Source of the DNA: DATKMK01 sp035541895
Lineage (GTDB): Bacteria > Desulfobacterota > Binatia > HRBIN30 > JACQVA1
Length of the DNA stretch: 64,000 bases
Assembly: GCA_035541895.1 (NCBI GenBank)
Contig: DATKMK010000045.1
Coordinates: forward strand, 39,481 to 103,480
Reading direction: 5' to 3'
The position numbers were made by a program, and so were the translations under genes. Positions 33,225 to 40,490 of the stretch are shown piece by piece. The notes below the pieces were generated by a model that was given only the letters and a program-made list of their open reading frames with translations, was not told the DNA's origin and did no database searches. Every line of letters starts with the position of its first letter. The first letter of the stretch is position 1.

Positions 33225-34427
33225 ATGCAGCACACCCCACCAAACGCAGGCGCCGACACATTCGTCGTTGTCGACGACGCCGCCGGCTTGCGCAAGGTCG
33301 TGGAGCAGTTGCGCCGCGGCACACGCTTCGGCCTCGATACCGAATTCGTCGGCGAGCGGACCTACACGCCGCAGCTCGAGTTGATCCAAGTTGCCAACGA
33401 ACACCTGTGTGCGATCATCGATTGCCGCGCCATTGACGCGCTCGATCCGTTTTTCCCGTTGCTGACCGATCCGGCGGTCGAAAAGGTGCTGCACGCCGGT
33501 CAGCAGGACTTGGAGCTGTTCTGTGCGCTCACGCAGCAGGTGACCACGCCGACCTTCGACACCCAAGTCGCCGCGGCAATGGTCGGCTACGGTGCGCAAC
33601 CAGGATACGCGCCGTTGGTCGAACGGCTGCTCGGTATCGCGATCGAGAAGACCGAAACGCTGACCGACTGGAGCCACCGTCCACTGACCCACGCGCAGCT
33701 CGTCTACGCCGCGGATGACGTGCGCCACCTGCTTCGGCTCCGCGATCACCTAGCGCAACGCCTGGCGCGACTGCATCGGACCGAGTGGACACAAGAGGAG
33801 TTTCGCCGCCTCGAGCGCGCTGCCGTCGTGAGCCGGTCCGACCCCTCCGAAGCCTACCTTCGCGTCCGCGGCCGCGGCGGGCTACGGGCGAAGGGGCTGG
33901 CGATCCTGCGGGAGTTGGCGGCCTGGCGCGAGGAAATCGCTCGCACACGCAACAAGCCGCGCAACAGTATCCTGAAAGACGAGCTGCTGGTCGAGTTGGC
34001 GCGGCGCGCGCCGACCACCCCCGCAATGTTGCACTCCGTGCGCGCCTTGCACTCGCGCGAGTTGGACCGCAGTGCCGACGCACTGCTGGCAGCGGTTGCC
34101 CACGCCCTCGCTCTGCCAAAGTCGGAGTGGCCCGAGCCTCCAACACCGCGCACCGCCAGCACACCAATCGGACTAATCGAGTTGCTCCAGGCTGTCCTGC
34201 GTGCCGCTGCCGAACGAGCCCATATCGCGCCCAACCTGCTGGCGACGAGTGCCGATCTTGAGCTGCTGGTGACACGACACGGGACAGCCGATGCCGAGGC
34301 CCTGCCGCTCTTGCACGGCTGGCGCCGAGAGTTGGCGGGAGCCCAGCTCCTCGACGTCCTCGAAGGACGGACGACCGTTCGCGTCGATCCAGTCACCCGC
34401 AATCTTCGGACGGAGCCGCTACGATAG
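33225..34427 (+). CDS. rnd: Ribonuclease D
   Basis: 3'-5' exoribonuclease for tRNA and small RNA maturation. The 400-residue product contains the DEDDy motifs: Exo I FGLDTEFVGERTY near 35, Exo II HAGQQDLELF near 88 and Exo III LVYAADDVRHLL near 162, with the tyrosine four residues before the aspartate. An HRDC domain follows around 205-285 (LRAKGLAILRELAAWREEIARTRNKPRN), then a second helical C-terminal region of about 100 residues. Length is slightly above E. coli RNase D (375). ATG 33225 is the only start that keeps the full exonuclease domain. Confidence 0.92.
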   Translation: MQHTPPNAGADTFVVVDDAAGLRKVVEQLRRGTRFGLDTEFVGERTYTPQLELIQVANEHLCAIIDCRAIDALDPFFPLLTDPAVEKVLHAGQQDLELFCALTQQVTTPTFDTQVAAAMVGYGAQPGYAPLVERLLGIAIEKTETLTDWSHRPLTHAQLVYAADDVRHLLRLRDHLAQRLARLHRTEWTQEEFRRLERAAVVSRSDPSEAYLRVRGRGGLRAKGLAILRELAAWREEIARTRNKPRNSILKDELLVELARRAPTTPAMLHSVRALHSRELDRSADALLAAVAHALALPKSEWPEPPTPRTASTPIGLIELLQAVLRAAAERAHIAPNLLATSADLELLVTRHGTADAEALPLLHGWRRELAGAQLLDVLEGRTTVRVDPVTRNLRTEPLR

Positions 34428-34468
34428 GTTGACCCAGCGTCGCCGCGCGGCGTAGAAGCGCTCACGGA

Positions 34469-34936
34469 ATGGGCATTCAGCGACTCACTCACATCGGCAT
34501 CTGCGTGTCGGACATGGAGCGCTCAATCCGCTTCTATCGCGACGGCTTAGGTTTCACGCATCTGTCCGACTTGCACATCGCCGGCGAACCGACCGACAGC
34601 TTGCTCCAACTCAAGAACGTCGAGCTGCACGCGTGCTACCTCGAACGTGATGGAACGCGGATCGAGCTGCTGCGTTATGCGTCGCCCGGCGCCGTCGGCG
34701 AGACGCACCCGCGACCGATGAATCAGCTCGGGTTGACGCATCTGTCGTTGCGGGTCACCGATCTCCCCGCTGTGGTTGCGGCGCTCACTGCGGTGGGCGC
34801 GGGGGTGATCGAACCGTCGCGCATTGACATCCCGGCGTTCAACGCGGCAGCCGTGTTCGTCACCGATCCAGACGGCACCCGCATCGAGCTGGTCCAAGCG
34901 CCCGGCGATCCTGCGGCTCCGCCAGGCGCAGGTTGA
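34469..34936 (+). CDS. VOC/glyoxalase-fold protein
   Basis: A 155-residue vicinal-oxygen-chelate protein with two beta-alpha-beta-beta-beta modules: IQRLTHIGICVSDMERSIRFYRDGLGF at the N-terminus and GLTHLSLRVTDLPAVVAAL near 88. Potential metal ligands are H8, the Glu in RIELLRY near 70, the His in LTHLSL and the Glu in DGTRIELVQAPG near 145. That full set supports an active metalloenzyme (glyoxalase, epimerase or dioxygenase type). Substrate unknown. It is followed by the SRPBCC gene, with stop and next possible start overlapping, so the two are translationally linked. Confidence 0.85.
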   Translation: MGIQRLTHIGICVSDMERSIRFYRDGLGFTHLSDLHIAGEPTDSLLQLKNVELHACYLERDGTRIELLRYASPGAVGETHPRPMNQLGLTHLSLRVTDLPAVVAALTAVGAGVIEPSRIDIPAFNAAAVFVTDPDGTRIELVQAPGDPAAPPGAG

Positions 34937-34944
34937 TCACACCG

Positions 34945-35400
34945 ATGCGGCATCACGAGTTCGTCCTGGAGATGCCGTTTCCCGCCGCTCGAATCTGGGC
35001 GCTGTTCCAACGTTATGACCTGTGGAAGGAATACGCGCCCGCCGTCTTGGATGTCGAAGTGATCTACCCGGGCGACCACAACGGCAACGGGTTGCTGCGC
35101 AAGGTGATCTATCCCCTCCCCTTCGGGCGACGGGGCGAGTCGTTCGAGTTGGTGACCAACGTCCAAGTCAATCGCGGTTACGACTATCTCATGCTGCGCA
35201 CCGGTTTGAGCGGCTCAATGACGCTCGAACCGCTCGGCCCGCAGCGGACGCAGCTGCGTTTCCGCGAGTCGTTCCACATGATCGGGCCGTTGCGCTGGCT
35301 GGAAGGCCCGATCTATCGCTTCATCAACAAAAGGAACGAGGAATCGATGCGCGGCGCCGCTGCATGGCTGGAGCGCCATCCAGAGTTTGGTGAGTCGTGA
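34945..35400 (+). CDS. SRPBCC-fold protein (polyketide cyclase/START-like)
   Basis: A 151-residue Bet v1/START-like ligand-binding protein: MRHHEFVLEMPFPAARIWALFQRYDLWKEYAP is the typical first strand, helix and F/W motif, and RFRESFHMIGPLRWLEGPIYRFINKRNEESMRG is the long C-terminal helix. Such proteins bind hydrophobic ligands. I use ATG 34945; a TTG at 34933 overlapping the upstream TGA (TTGA) is an alternative. The last codons (GGTGAGTCG TGA) form one arm of an inverted repeat shared with the convergent ACT-domain gene. Confidence 0.78.
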   Translation: MRHHEFVLEMPFPAARIWALFQRYDLWKEYAPAVLDVEVIYPGDHNGNGLLRKVIYPLPFGRRGESFELVTNVQVNRGYDYLMLRTGLSGSMTLEPLGPQRTQLRFRESFHMIGPLRWLEGPIYRFINKRNEESMRGAAAWLERHPEFGES

Positions 35401-35469
35401 GTGGTGAGTGGTTGCGCGAGGCAGTTATGCGCGTTTCGCCGACTCACGCATCACGACTGACGACTCACC
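35389..35469. repeat. GTGAGTN 7-mer repeats in inverted arrangement between convergent genes
   Basis: GGTGAGTCGT (35389-35398) has its perfect complement ACGACTCACC at 35460-35469. Between them, 7-mers GTGAGTC, GTGAGTG, GTGAGTG (35390-35410) and degenerate GACTCAC-type units face each other. It spans the 3' ends of the SRPBCC and ACT genes and could fold as a bidirectional terminator. Confidence 0.6.
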
Positions 35470-36014
35470 TCGCACGACTCCCGCATCACCGTCACGTCGA
35501 TATTCAATTCACTTGCGATCCGATCGAGGTCGCGGCGGAGCACCGTCTCGTCGGTGCCTTGCGGCGCGTCCATCGTGATGTGCATGGTATAGATGACGGT
35601 GCCTGAACCCGGCTCGGGACGCGCATGCGTGCGCATATCGCAAATGTTGATCCGACGATCGGCGAGGCAGCGAGCGACTTTGGCCACGATGCCGGCCTGA
35701 TCGACACCAACGGCCTGCAGTTCGTAGCGCGTCGCCTGATGGCGCGCACCGTACGACAGCGGCGCGCTGTCGAGCGGCCGAAAGAAAACCGTCAAGCGCT
35801 TTTCCCATTCGAGGCGCTTGCATGCCGCCGACAGGCGTTGTTCGACGGCGTCGCCCTCGCCCGTCAGGAGCAGCAAGACCGCAAACTCGCTGCCGAGGAT
35901 GGTCATGCTCGAATCCTCGAGGTTGCAATCGCACTCGTAGATCAGACCGGCCAGATCCGCGACGATTCCCGGTCGATCCGCACCAATCGCGCTCAACGCA
36001 AACCACCGTTTCAT
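35451..36014 (-). CDS. Double ACT-domain protein (GcvR-like)
   Basis: A 187-residue protein of two ACT domains. The first opens WFALSAIGADRPGIVADLAGLIYECDCNLEDSSMTILGSEFAVLLLL and the second YELQAVGVDQAGIVAKVARCLADRRINICDMRTHA. This is the layout of GcvR, the repressor partner of the glycine-cleavage regulator GcvA, and of related amino-acid sensors. ACT domains bind small ligands, often amino acids, at dimer interfaces; no DNA-binding domain is present. ATG 36014 has GGAGGGCAGC directly upstream. The final residues (SCEVSRQS) are encoded inside the GTGAGTN repeat spacer, suggesting the stop moved into the repeat. Confidence 0.85.
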   Translation of the reverse strand: MKRWFALSAIGADRPGIVADLAGLIYECDCNLEDSSMTILGSEFAVLLLLTGEGDAVEQRLSAACKRLEWEKRLTVFFRPLDSAPLSYGARHQATRYELQAVGVDQAGIVAKVARCLADRRINICDMRTHARPEPGSGTVIYTMHITMDAPQGTDETVLRRDLDRIASELNIDVTVMRESCEVSRQS

Positions 36015-36147
36015 GCTGCCCTCCGATCGCGCGATCCTAGGGAGTTCCGCACAGGGGGTCAACGGACAGAGGGGAGTCATTGTCTGGCGCGTCGCATCGT
36101 TGTAAGGTGTCCCCGCTCCGATATGGAGCCATGTGAAAGGAGGTCCA

Positions 36148-36768
36148 TTGGCGTTTCGCGGCAGAGGTCCACGGTTCATTCCCCCACCCCCGGATGCCCA
36201 TCGCATCAATCGTTTCATTCGCGCTCCACTGGTTCGGTTGATCGGCCCAGAAGGCGACCAGATCGGCGTCGTCCAGTTGGAAGAGGCGTTGCGCCGCGCA
36301 CAGGAGGCCGAGCTCGATCTGGTTGAAATCGCGCCGACGGCACAGCCGCCGGTGTGCCGGATTCTGAACTACGGCAAGTTCAAATATCAGCAGCACAAGA
36401 AGGAGTCCGAAGCGCGCCGCAAGCAGACCACGACCACGGTCAAGGAGCTGCGCCTCGGCTATCGCACCGACACCGGCGACACCCATCGCCAGATCGAGCG
36501 CGCGCGCGAGTTCATCGCCGAGGGCGATCGGGTGAAATTCTCGCTCCGTTTTCGCGGCCGCGAAATGGCGTACCAAGACCTCGGACGTCAGAAGTTGTTA
36601 GCGGTGTGTGAGGCGCTGAAGGATGTCGCCTCGATCGAAGGGTCGCCGAAAATGGAAGGCCGAATGATGGGAGTGATCTTGGCTCCCGGCGTCAAAAAGA
36701 AGGCCGTGGCCAAACCACCGAAGGAGCCGAGTAAGGAGACGCCGCCGCCGTCGCAGCCGACGTCGTAG
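36148..36768 (+). CDS. infC: Translation initiation factor IF-3 (probable TTG start)
   Basis: Binds the 30S subunit and controls start-codon fidelity. The 206-residue product has the N-domain (HRINRFIRAPLVRLIGPEGDQIGVV), the central RKQTTTTVKELRL segment and the C-domain GDRVKFSLRFRGREMAY, plus a Pro/Lys-rich tail ending PPPSQPTS. A perfect AAAGGAGGT sits at 36136-36144, so TTG 36148 is the probable start, fitting the rare start codons through which IF-3 often limits its own synthesis. The in-frame GTG 36133 with GGAG before it is the alternative. Usual operon partners thrS, rpmI and rplT are absent on both sides. Confidence 0.9.
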   Translation: MAFRGRGPRFIPPPPDAHRINRFIRAPLVRLIGPEGDQIGVVQLEEALRRAQEAELDLVEIAPTAQPPVCRILNYGKFKYQQHKKESEARRKQTTTTVKELRLGYRTDTGDTHRQIERAREFIAEGDRVKFSLRFRGREMAYQDLGRQKLLAVCEALKDVASIEGSPKMEGRMMGVILAPGVKKKAVAKPPKEPSKETPPPSQPTS

Positions 36769-36788
36769 ATGCGGGGCGACTGCTTGCC

Positions 36789-37562
36789 TCACGGGCGCGG
36801 TTCATCGTTGATGCTGGCTAGCTCGACCACAATGTCGCGCTCGCGCGGCGGGCCGAATGGGCCGGCGATCCGCACCGCGAGGTGCGGCGGGTCGTCGGCA
36901 ATCCAGGCTTCAAACTCCGGGATGAAGTAACGCACGAACGGGCGCAGGAAGCCCGGGAAACCCAGACTGTCTGGGTCCGGACGCAGGCGCAGGCGATGAC
37001 ACGCGAAGCGCCCAGCCGGCACGACGATCCCGTCGGCCGTGCCGCGCCACGCGTCCATTCTCCACACCGTCGCCTCACCGAGTACGTGGAATGACCCGTG
37101 ACCAGTGCCGTCGAGCGGCAGCAATGCGAGCAGATAGATCAACAGCGCGCCCGGCGGATAGGTGTCGTCGGGCAGCCGAGCGCTTGAGAACGGCACCGCC
37201 TCGGCGCGGAACTGCTTCATGCTCACGGCGACGACCTCCCCGCCGGCATCGCGCACGCGATGTTCTTGCTCGATACAGCGCACGGTGGCGCCCGCACGCA
37301 CCAGCGTGCGCTCCTCCACCGTCGTCCCCAACGGTTGTGCGGTGTGGGAGACCACCGCGATCAGCGACTCGCCGTTGCGTTCCACCGGCTCGATCCACGT
37401 ACGCGACGTCGACAGGACCTCGCCCGAGCGCTGGGCGCTGGTGCGGGTTGTTAGCATCGGGAGACGACTGAAGTCGGGGCTCGGGATTGGTGCCGCCGAC
37501 GCCGACGCATGTGCGGAGACGGCGAGGATGACAGCGTAGGCGACCGCGAGGCGCGGATTCAC
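36789..37562 (-). CDS. Exported protein, DUF3108-like
   Basis: A 257-residue protein with a signal peptide (MNPRLAVAYAVILAVSAHASASA, cut before APIP). The mature part is beta-rich. GIVVPAGRFACHRLRL near residue 180 is the pattern seen in DUF3108-type periplasmic beta-barrel-like proteins, and LIYLLALLPLDGTGHGSF is a conserved-looking central stretch. The start is GTG 37562, overlapping the purN stop as GTGA, so translation is coupled to purN. Nothing links the product to purine synthesis by function. It converges on infC with a 20-bp gap. Confidence 0.72.
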   Translation of the reverse strand: MNPRLAVAYAVILAVSAHASASAAPIPSPDFSRLPMLTTRTSAQRSGEVLSTSRTWIEPVERNGESLIAVVSHTAQPLGTTVEERTLVRAGATVRCIEQEHRVRDAGGEVVAVSMKQFRAEAVPFSSARLPDDTYPPGALLIYLLALLPLDGTGHGSFHVLGEATVWRMDAWRGTADGIVVPAGRFACHRLRLRPDPDSLGFPGFLRPFVRYFIPEFEAWIADDPPHLAVRIAGPFGPPRERDIVVELASINDEPRP

Positions 37563-38179
37563 GGGTCAATCCGAACCCGCCGGCCGTCGATGCGCAACCG
37601 GCCATCGGCCCACAGGCGAATCGCTTCCGGGTAGAGGTCGTTTTCTAGCGCATGCACCCGTGCGGCCAAGGTCTCAGCCGTGTCGTCATCGCGAACCGCG
37701 ACCGCGCCTTGAAGGACGATCGGCCCATGATCGTACTGGTCGTCGGCAAAATGCACGGTGCAGCCGGTCACCTTCGCTCCGGCATCGAGCACGGCTTGAT
37801 GTACCTTCGCGCCGTAAAATCCCTTCCCGCAGAATGCCGGAATGAGCGCGGGGTGAATGTTCAGTACTCGCCCCTGATATCGGCCGCGCAATTGCAGCGG
37901 CGATAGGAAGCCCGCCAGCACGATGAGGTCGAACGAATGTCGACCCAAGACCTCGTGCAATGCGTCGTTGAAGCGATCGGCATCGCCGAACTCCTTGCGT
38001 GGCACGCACACTGCGGGAATGCCCGCGCGCCGGGCGCGTTCCAAGCCCAGGGCATCGGCGCGCGACGCGACCACCATCACGACTTCTGCGTCAAGCGAAC
38101 CGTCTTGAATGCGGTCGAGCAGATTCTGCAGCGTGCTGCCGCCTCCGGACAGCAATACCGCGAGCCGAACGTGGGCCAT
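37559..38179 (-). CDS. purN: Phosphoribosylglycinamide formyltransferase
   Basis: Third step of de novo purine synthesis: GAR plus 10-formyl-THF gives FGAR. The 206-residue product fits PurN. Visible are the N-terminal phosphate loop LLSGGGSTLQNLLD (residues 10-23; usually SGxGSNLQ), the catalytic Asn107 and His109 in LNIHPALIPAF, and Asp147 in VHFADDQYDHGPIV. ATG 38179 gives the canonical length. No purM or other pur gene is beside it. It overlaps the downstream DUF3108-like gene by four bases. Confidence 0.93.
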   Translation of the reverse strand: MAHVRLAVLLSGGGSTLQNLLDRIQDGSLDAEVVMVVASRADALGLERARRAGIPAVCVPRKEFGDADRFNDALHEVLGRHSFDLIVLAGFLSPLQLRGRYQGRVLNIHPALIPAFCGKGFYGAKVHQAVLDAGAKVTGCTVHFADDQYDHGPIVLQGAVAVRDDDTAETLAARVHALENDLYPEAIRLWADGRLRIDGRRVRIDP

Positions 38180-38313
38180 TCACCGACACTCCAACCCGGC
38201 GATGCCGTGGACGCACACGCTCCGGTGCCGACGCCGTAGGGGCACACGGCGGTGCGCCCTCCGACGGACGTATACGATGAACACAACTAGCACGCGGCGA
38301 AGGCTAAGGCGTT

Positions 38314-38326
38314 ATTCGCGGCGAAT
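38314..38326. promoter_or_regulatory. Short inverted repeat upstream of the DUF3187 gene
   Basis: ATTCGC-G-GCGAAT, a 13-bp palindrome 41 bp before ATG 38367 in the purN/DUF3187 divergent region. It may be an operator or a small hairpin. Confidence 0.3.
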
Positions 38327-38366
38327 CAATACGCGGGTACGGTTGAGTCCGGCATGGGGGTCGGCT

Positions 38367-39398
38367 ATGCGCCGCCGGATGCGGCGGTGCGTGTTGTGGG
38401 CGATTGCGGCGATCGTGGTGCTGGCGCCCGCAGTGTTCGCGGACGGCGATGACACGCCGTTCACCGGCTTCGGTCCGGCTCCGGTGCGGAACTATCAGCC
38501 GATCCAGCTCATCTTCTTGAATCTGCCGGTCGAACGCGCGCGGGTCACGACTCGCGGTGATTTCGATTTTCATCTCGAAAGCGTCGAGATCAACGAGATC
38601 GCCACGACCCAGGAGCCGCGGATTCAGTCGGCGCTCAAGTTCGAAACCAATCGCACCGTCATCGGCGGAAAATATGGCGTGCGCCCGGGACTCGAACTTG
38701 GGATCGATCTCCCGTTCCTGTCACGCTTCGGCGGCTTCCTCGATCCGATCATCGACTCGGTCGAGAGCGCCTTCGGCAGCGTCAATCCTGAGCGCAGCCT
38801 CTATCCCAACAACAGCTTCGGCGCCTTCTATGTGCGGGATCGGCAGAACGACGTCACCCTCTTCGCCGGCCACCACGAAGCCTTCCAGCTCGGCGACATC
38901 TGGTTTAGCGGCAAACAAGAGATTCTCGAATCGCCGGGCTATCCGCTGATTTCGCTGCGCGCGGCGATCAAGGCGCCCACCGGCGACACGCAGAAGGTGT
39001 TCGGCAGCGGTCATTCCGACTTCGGCTTGGGATTCGCCGCCGAGTATCAGGCGTTGAGTTGGTTGATGCTGTACGGCGATCTATCCGGAATTTTTCCCGT
39101 CGGCCCGGTTGCGGCGGAACAACTCACACTCAATCCATTCGTCAACGAAGCCGTCGCCGCCGAGGCCCAGGTTGCACGCAATCTATCATTGCTGCTTCAG
39201 CAAGAACTCTACACCAGCCCGATTCACGGCACCGGGACACGGTTGCTGGACGGCACGGTGGTGGAGATCACCGGCGGCGCCAATCTTCGCTGCGGCTCGT
39301 TACTGCTTCAGCTCGCGTTCGTGGAAAACGTCAGCGGCGTACTCACGTCGGCTGATTTCTCCCTTATGCTGCGCGCCAGCTATCACCATTCGCCCTGA
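38367..39398 (+). CDS. DUF3187-family outer-membrane protein
   Basis: A 343-residue exported protein. The basic signal peptide MRRRMRRCVLWAIAAIVVLAPAVFA is cut before DGDD. The mature chain has many alternating aromatic/hydrophobic strands (GGKYGVRPGLELGIDLPFLSRFGG, GFAAEYQALSWLMLYGDLSGIFP) typical of the DUF3187 beta-barrel group, and ends LMLRASYHHSP, a terminal strand of outer-membrane type. ATG 38367 has a GGGGG-rich RBS. Location in the outer membrane is inferred; transported substrate or role is unknown. It precedes the BMP importer operon by 48 bp but has no clear functional tie. Confidence 0.82.
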   Translation: MRRRMRRCVLWAIAAIVVLAPAVFADGDDTPFTGFGPAPVRNYQPIQLIFLNLPVERARVTTRGDFDFHLESVEINEIATTQEPRIQSALKFETNRTVIGGKYGVRPGLELGIDLPFLSRFGGFLDPIIDSVESAFGSVNPERSLYPNNSFGAFYVRDRQNDVTLFAGHHEAFQLGDIWFSGKQEILESPGYPLISLRAAIKAPTGDTQKVFGSGHSDFGLGFAAEYQALSWLMLYGDLSGIFPVGPVAAEQLTLNPFVNEAVAAEAQVARNLSLLLQQELYTSPIHGTGTRLLDGTVVEITGGANLRCGSLLLQLAFVENVSGVLTSADFSLMLRASYHHSP

Positions 39399-39411
39399 TC
39401 CACCGGTTACC

Positions 39412-39440
39412 TTGCTGGGTCTACGGCCCTTGGATATAGG
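39412..39440 (+). promoter_or_regulatory. Possible promoter for the nucleoside importer operon
   Basis: TTGCTG (39412-39417) and TATAGG (39435-39440), 17 bp apart: three and four of six matches. The predicted +1 falls at or very near ATG 39447, so the transcript could be leaderless; no good Shine-Dalgarno is present. Confidence 0.3.
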
Positions 39441-39446
39441 TCATCG

Positions 39447-40457
39447 ATGCCATGCTCTCGCCGCTCGCTCGCGCTCGCCGCATTGGTCTGCCTCCTCGCC
39501 GCTTGTTCGAAGTCCGAGCCGGCAGCCAACTCGCCGTCGACATCCGCGGCCGCATCGACCAGCTTCAAAGTGGCGCTGCTGAGTCCGGGACCGGTTAGCG
39601 ACGCCGGGTGGAACGCGCTGGCGTACGAAGGATTGCTGATGATCCGTGACCAGCTCGGCGCGACGATCAGTCAGACGCAGACGAAGACGCCGGCGGAATT
39701 CGAAGAGGGGTTTCGGAGCTACGCGCGTCAAGGATTCAATCTGGTCATCGGTCATGGGTTCGAGTTTCAGGAGGCTGCCGCGGCGGTCAGCCCCGACTTT
39801 CCGGACGTGATCTTTATCACCACCTCCGGCAACACCGTCCGGAAGAACGTCGCGCCGCTGCGCTTTATGCTCGAGGAGGCGACCTACCTCGAAGGCATGC
39901 TGGCCGGCTTGCTGTCGCAAAGCGGCAAGGCCGGGGCCGTCGGCGGGATCGAGTTGCCGTCGGTGAAGAGCACGATCCTCGCCTTCGAGGCGGGAGCCAA
40001 GTCGGTGCGACCCGACTTCCGCGTGTCGACCTCCTACATCGGCAATTGGGAAGACGTCGGGGCCGCCAAGGAAGCGGCGCTCGCCTTGATTCAACAAGGG
40101 GCCGACTTCATCTTTCACAACGCGGATGCCGCCGGCCTGGGCGTGTTCCAAGCCGCCCAGGAGCGCAAGGTGTATGCGTTCGGCAGCAATAAGAACCAGA
40201 ACGACGTCGCCCCAGACGTCGTCATCGCCAGCGCCATCGCCGACATTCCCCGCGGCTTTGTGCAAATCGCCAAGGAAGTAAAGAATCGCACCTTCGTCGG
40301 CAAAATCGAAAAGCTCGGCATGAAGGATGGTGTCGTCTCGTTCGTCATCAATCCTCGGCTCGCCGACAAGCTCCCACCCGCCGCCACGAACCGCATCGAG
40401 CAAGCGCAGGCTGCCATCGTCGCTGGAACGCTGCAGGTGCCGACCGCTGAATTCTGA
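39447..40457 (+). CDS. BMP-family nucleoside-binding lipoprotein
   Basis: Substrate-binding protein of the PnrA/BmpA type, anchored by the lipobox LAAC (MPCSRRSLALAALVCLLAAC). The 336-residue chain shows FKVALLSPGPVSDAGWNALAYEGLL (the DxGWN ligand motif), NLVIGHGFEFQEAAAAVSPDFPDVIFITTSG near 100 and DFIFHNADAAGLGVFQAAQE near 220. Relatives bind purine or pyrimidine nucleosides. It is the first gene of a four-gene importer: ATPase and two permeases follow with a 33-bp gap and then overlapping frames. Confidence 0.92.
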   Translation: MPCSRRSLALAALVCLLAACSKSEPAANSPSTSAAASTSFKVALLSPGPVSDAGWNALAYEGLLMIRDQLGATISQTQTKTPAEFEEGFRSYARQGFNLVIGHGFEFQEAAAAVSPDFPDVIFITTSGNTVRKNVAPLRFMLEEATYLEGMLAGLLSQSGKAGAVGGIELPSVKSTILAFEAGAKSVRPDFRVSTSYIGNWEDVGAAKEAALALIQQGADFIFHNADAAGLGVFQAAQERKVYAFGSNKNQNDVAPDVVIASAIADIPRGFVQIAKEVKNRTFVGKIEKLGMKDGVVSFVINPRLADKLPPAATNRIEQAQAAIVAGTLQVPTAEF

Positions 40458-40490
40458 TCCGCCTGGCTTCAGGCTCGTCGCCGCCGCGTG

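Noticed and set aside
36080..36108. TTGTCT-17-TAAGGT as infC promoter
   Set aside because: Only four and three of six matches; too weak to list.
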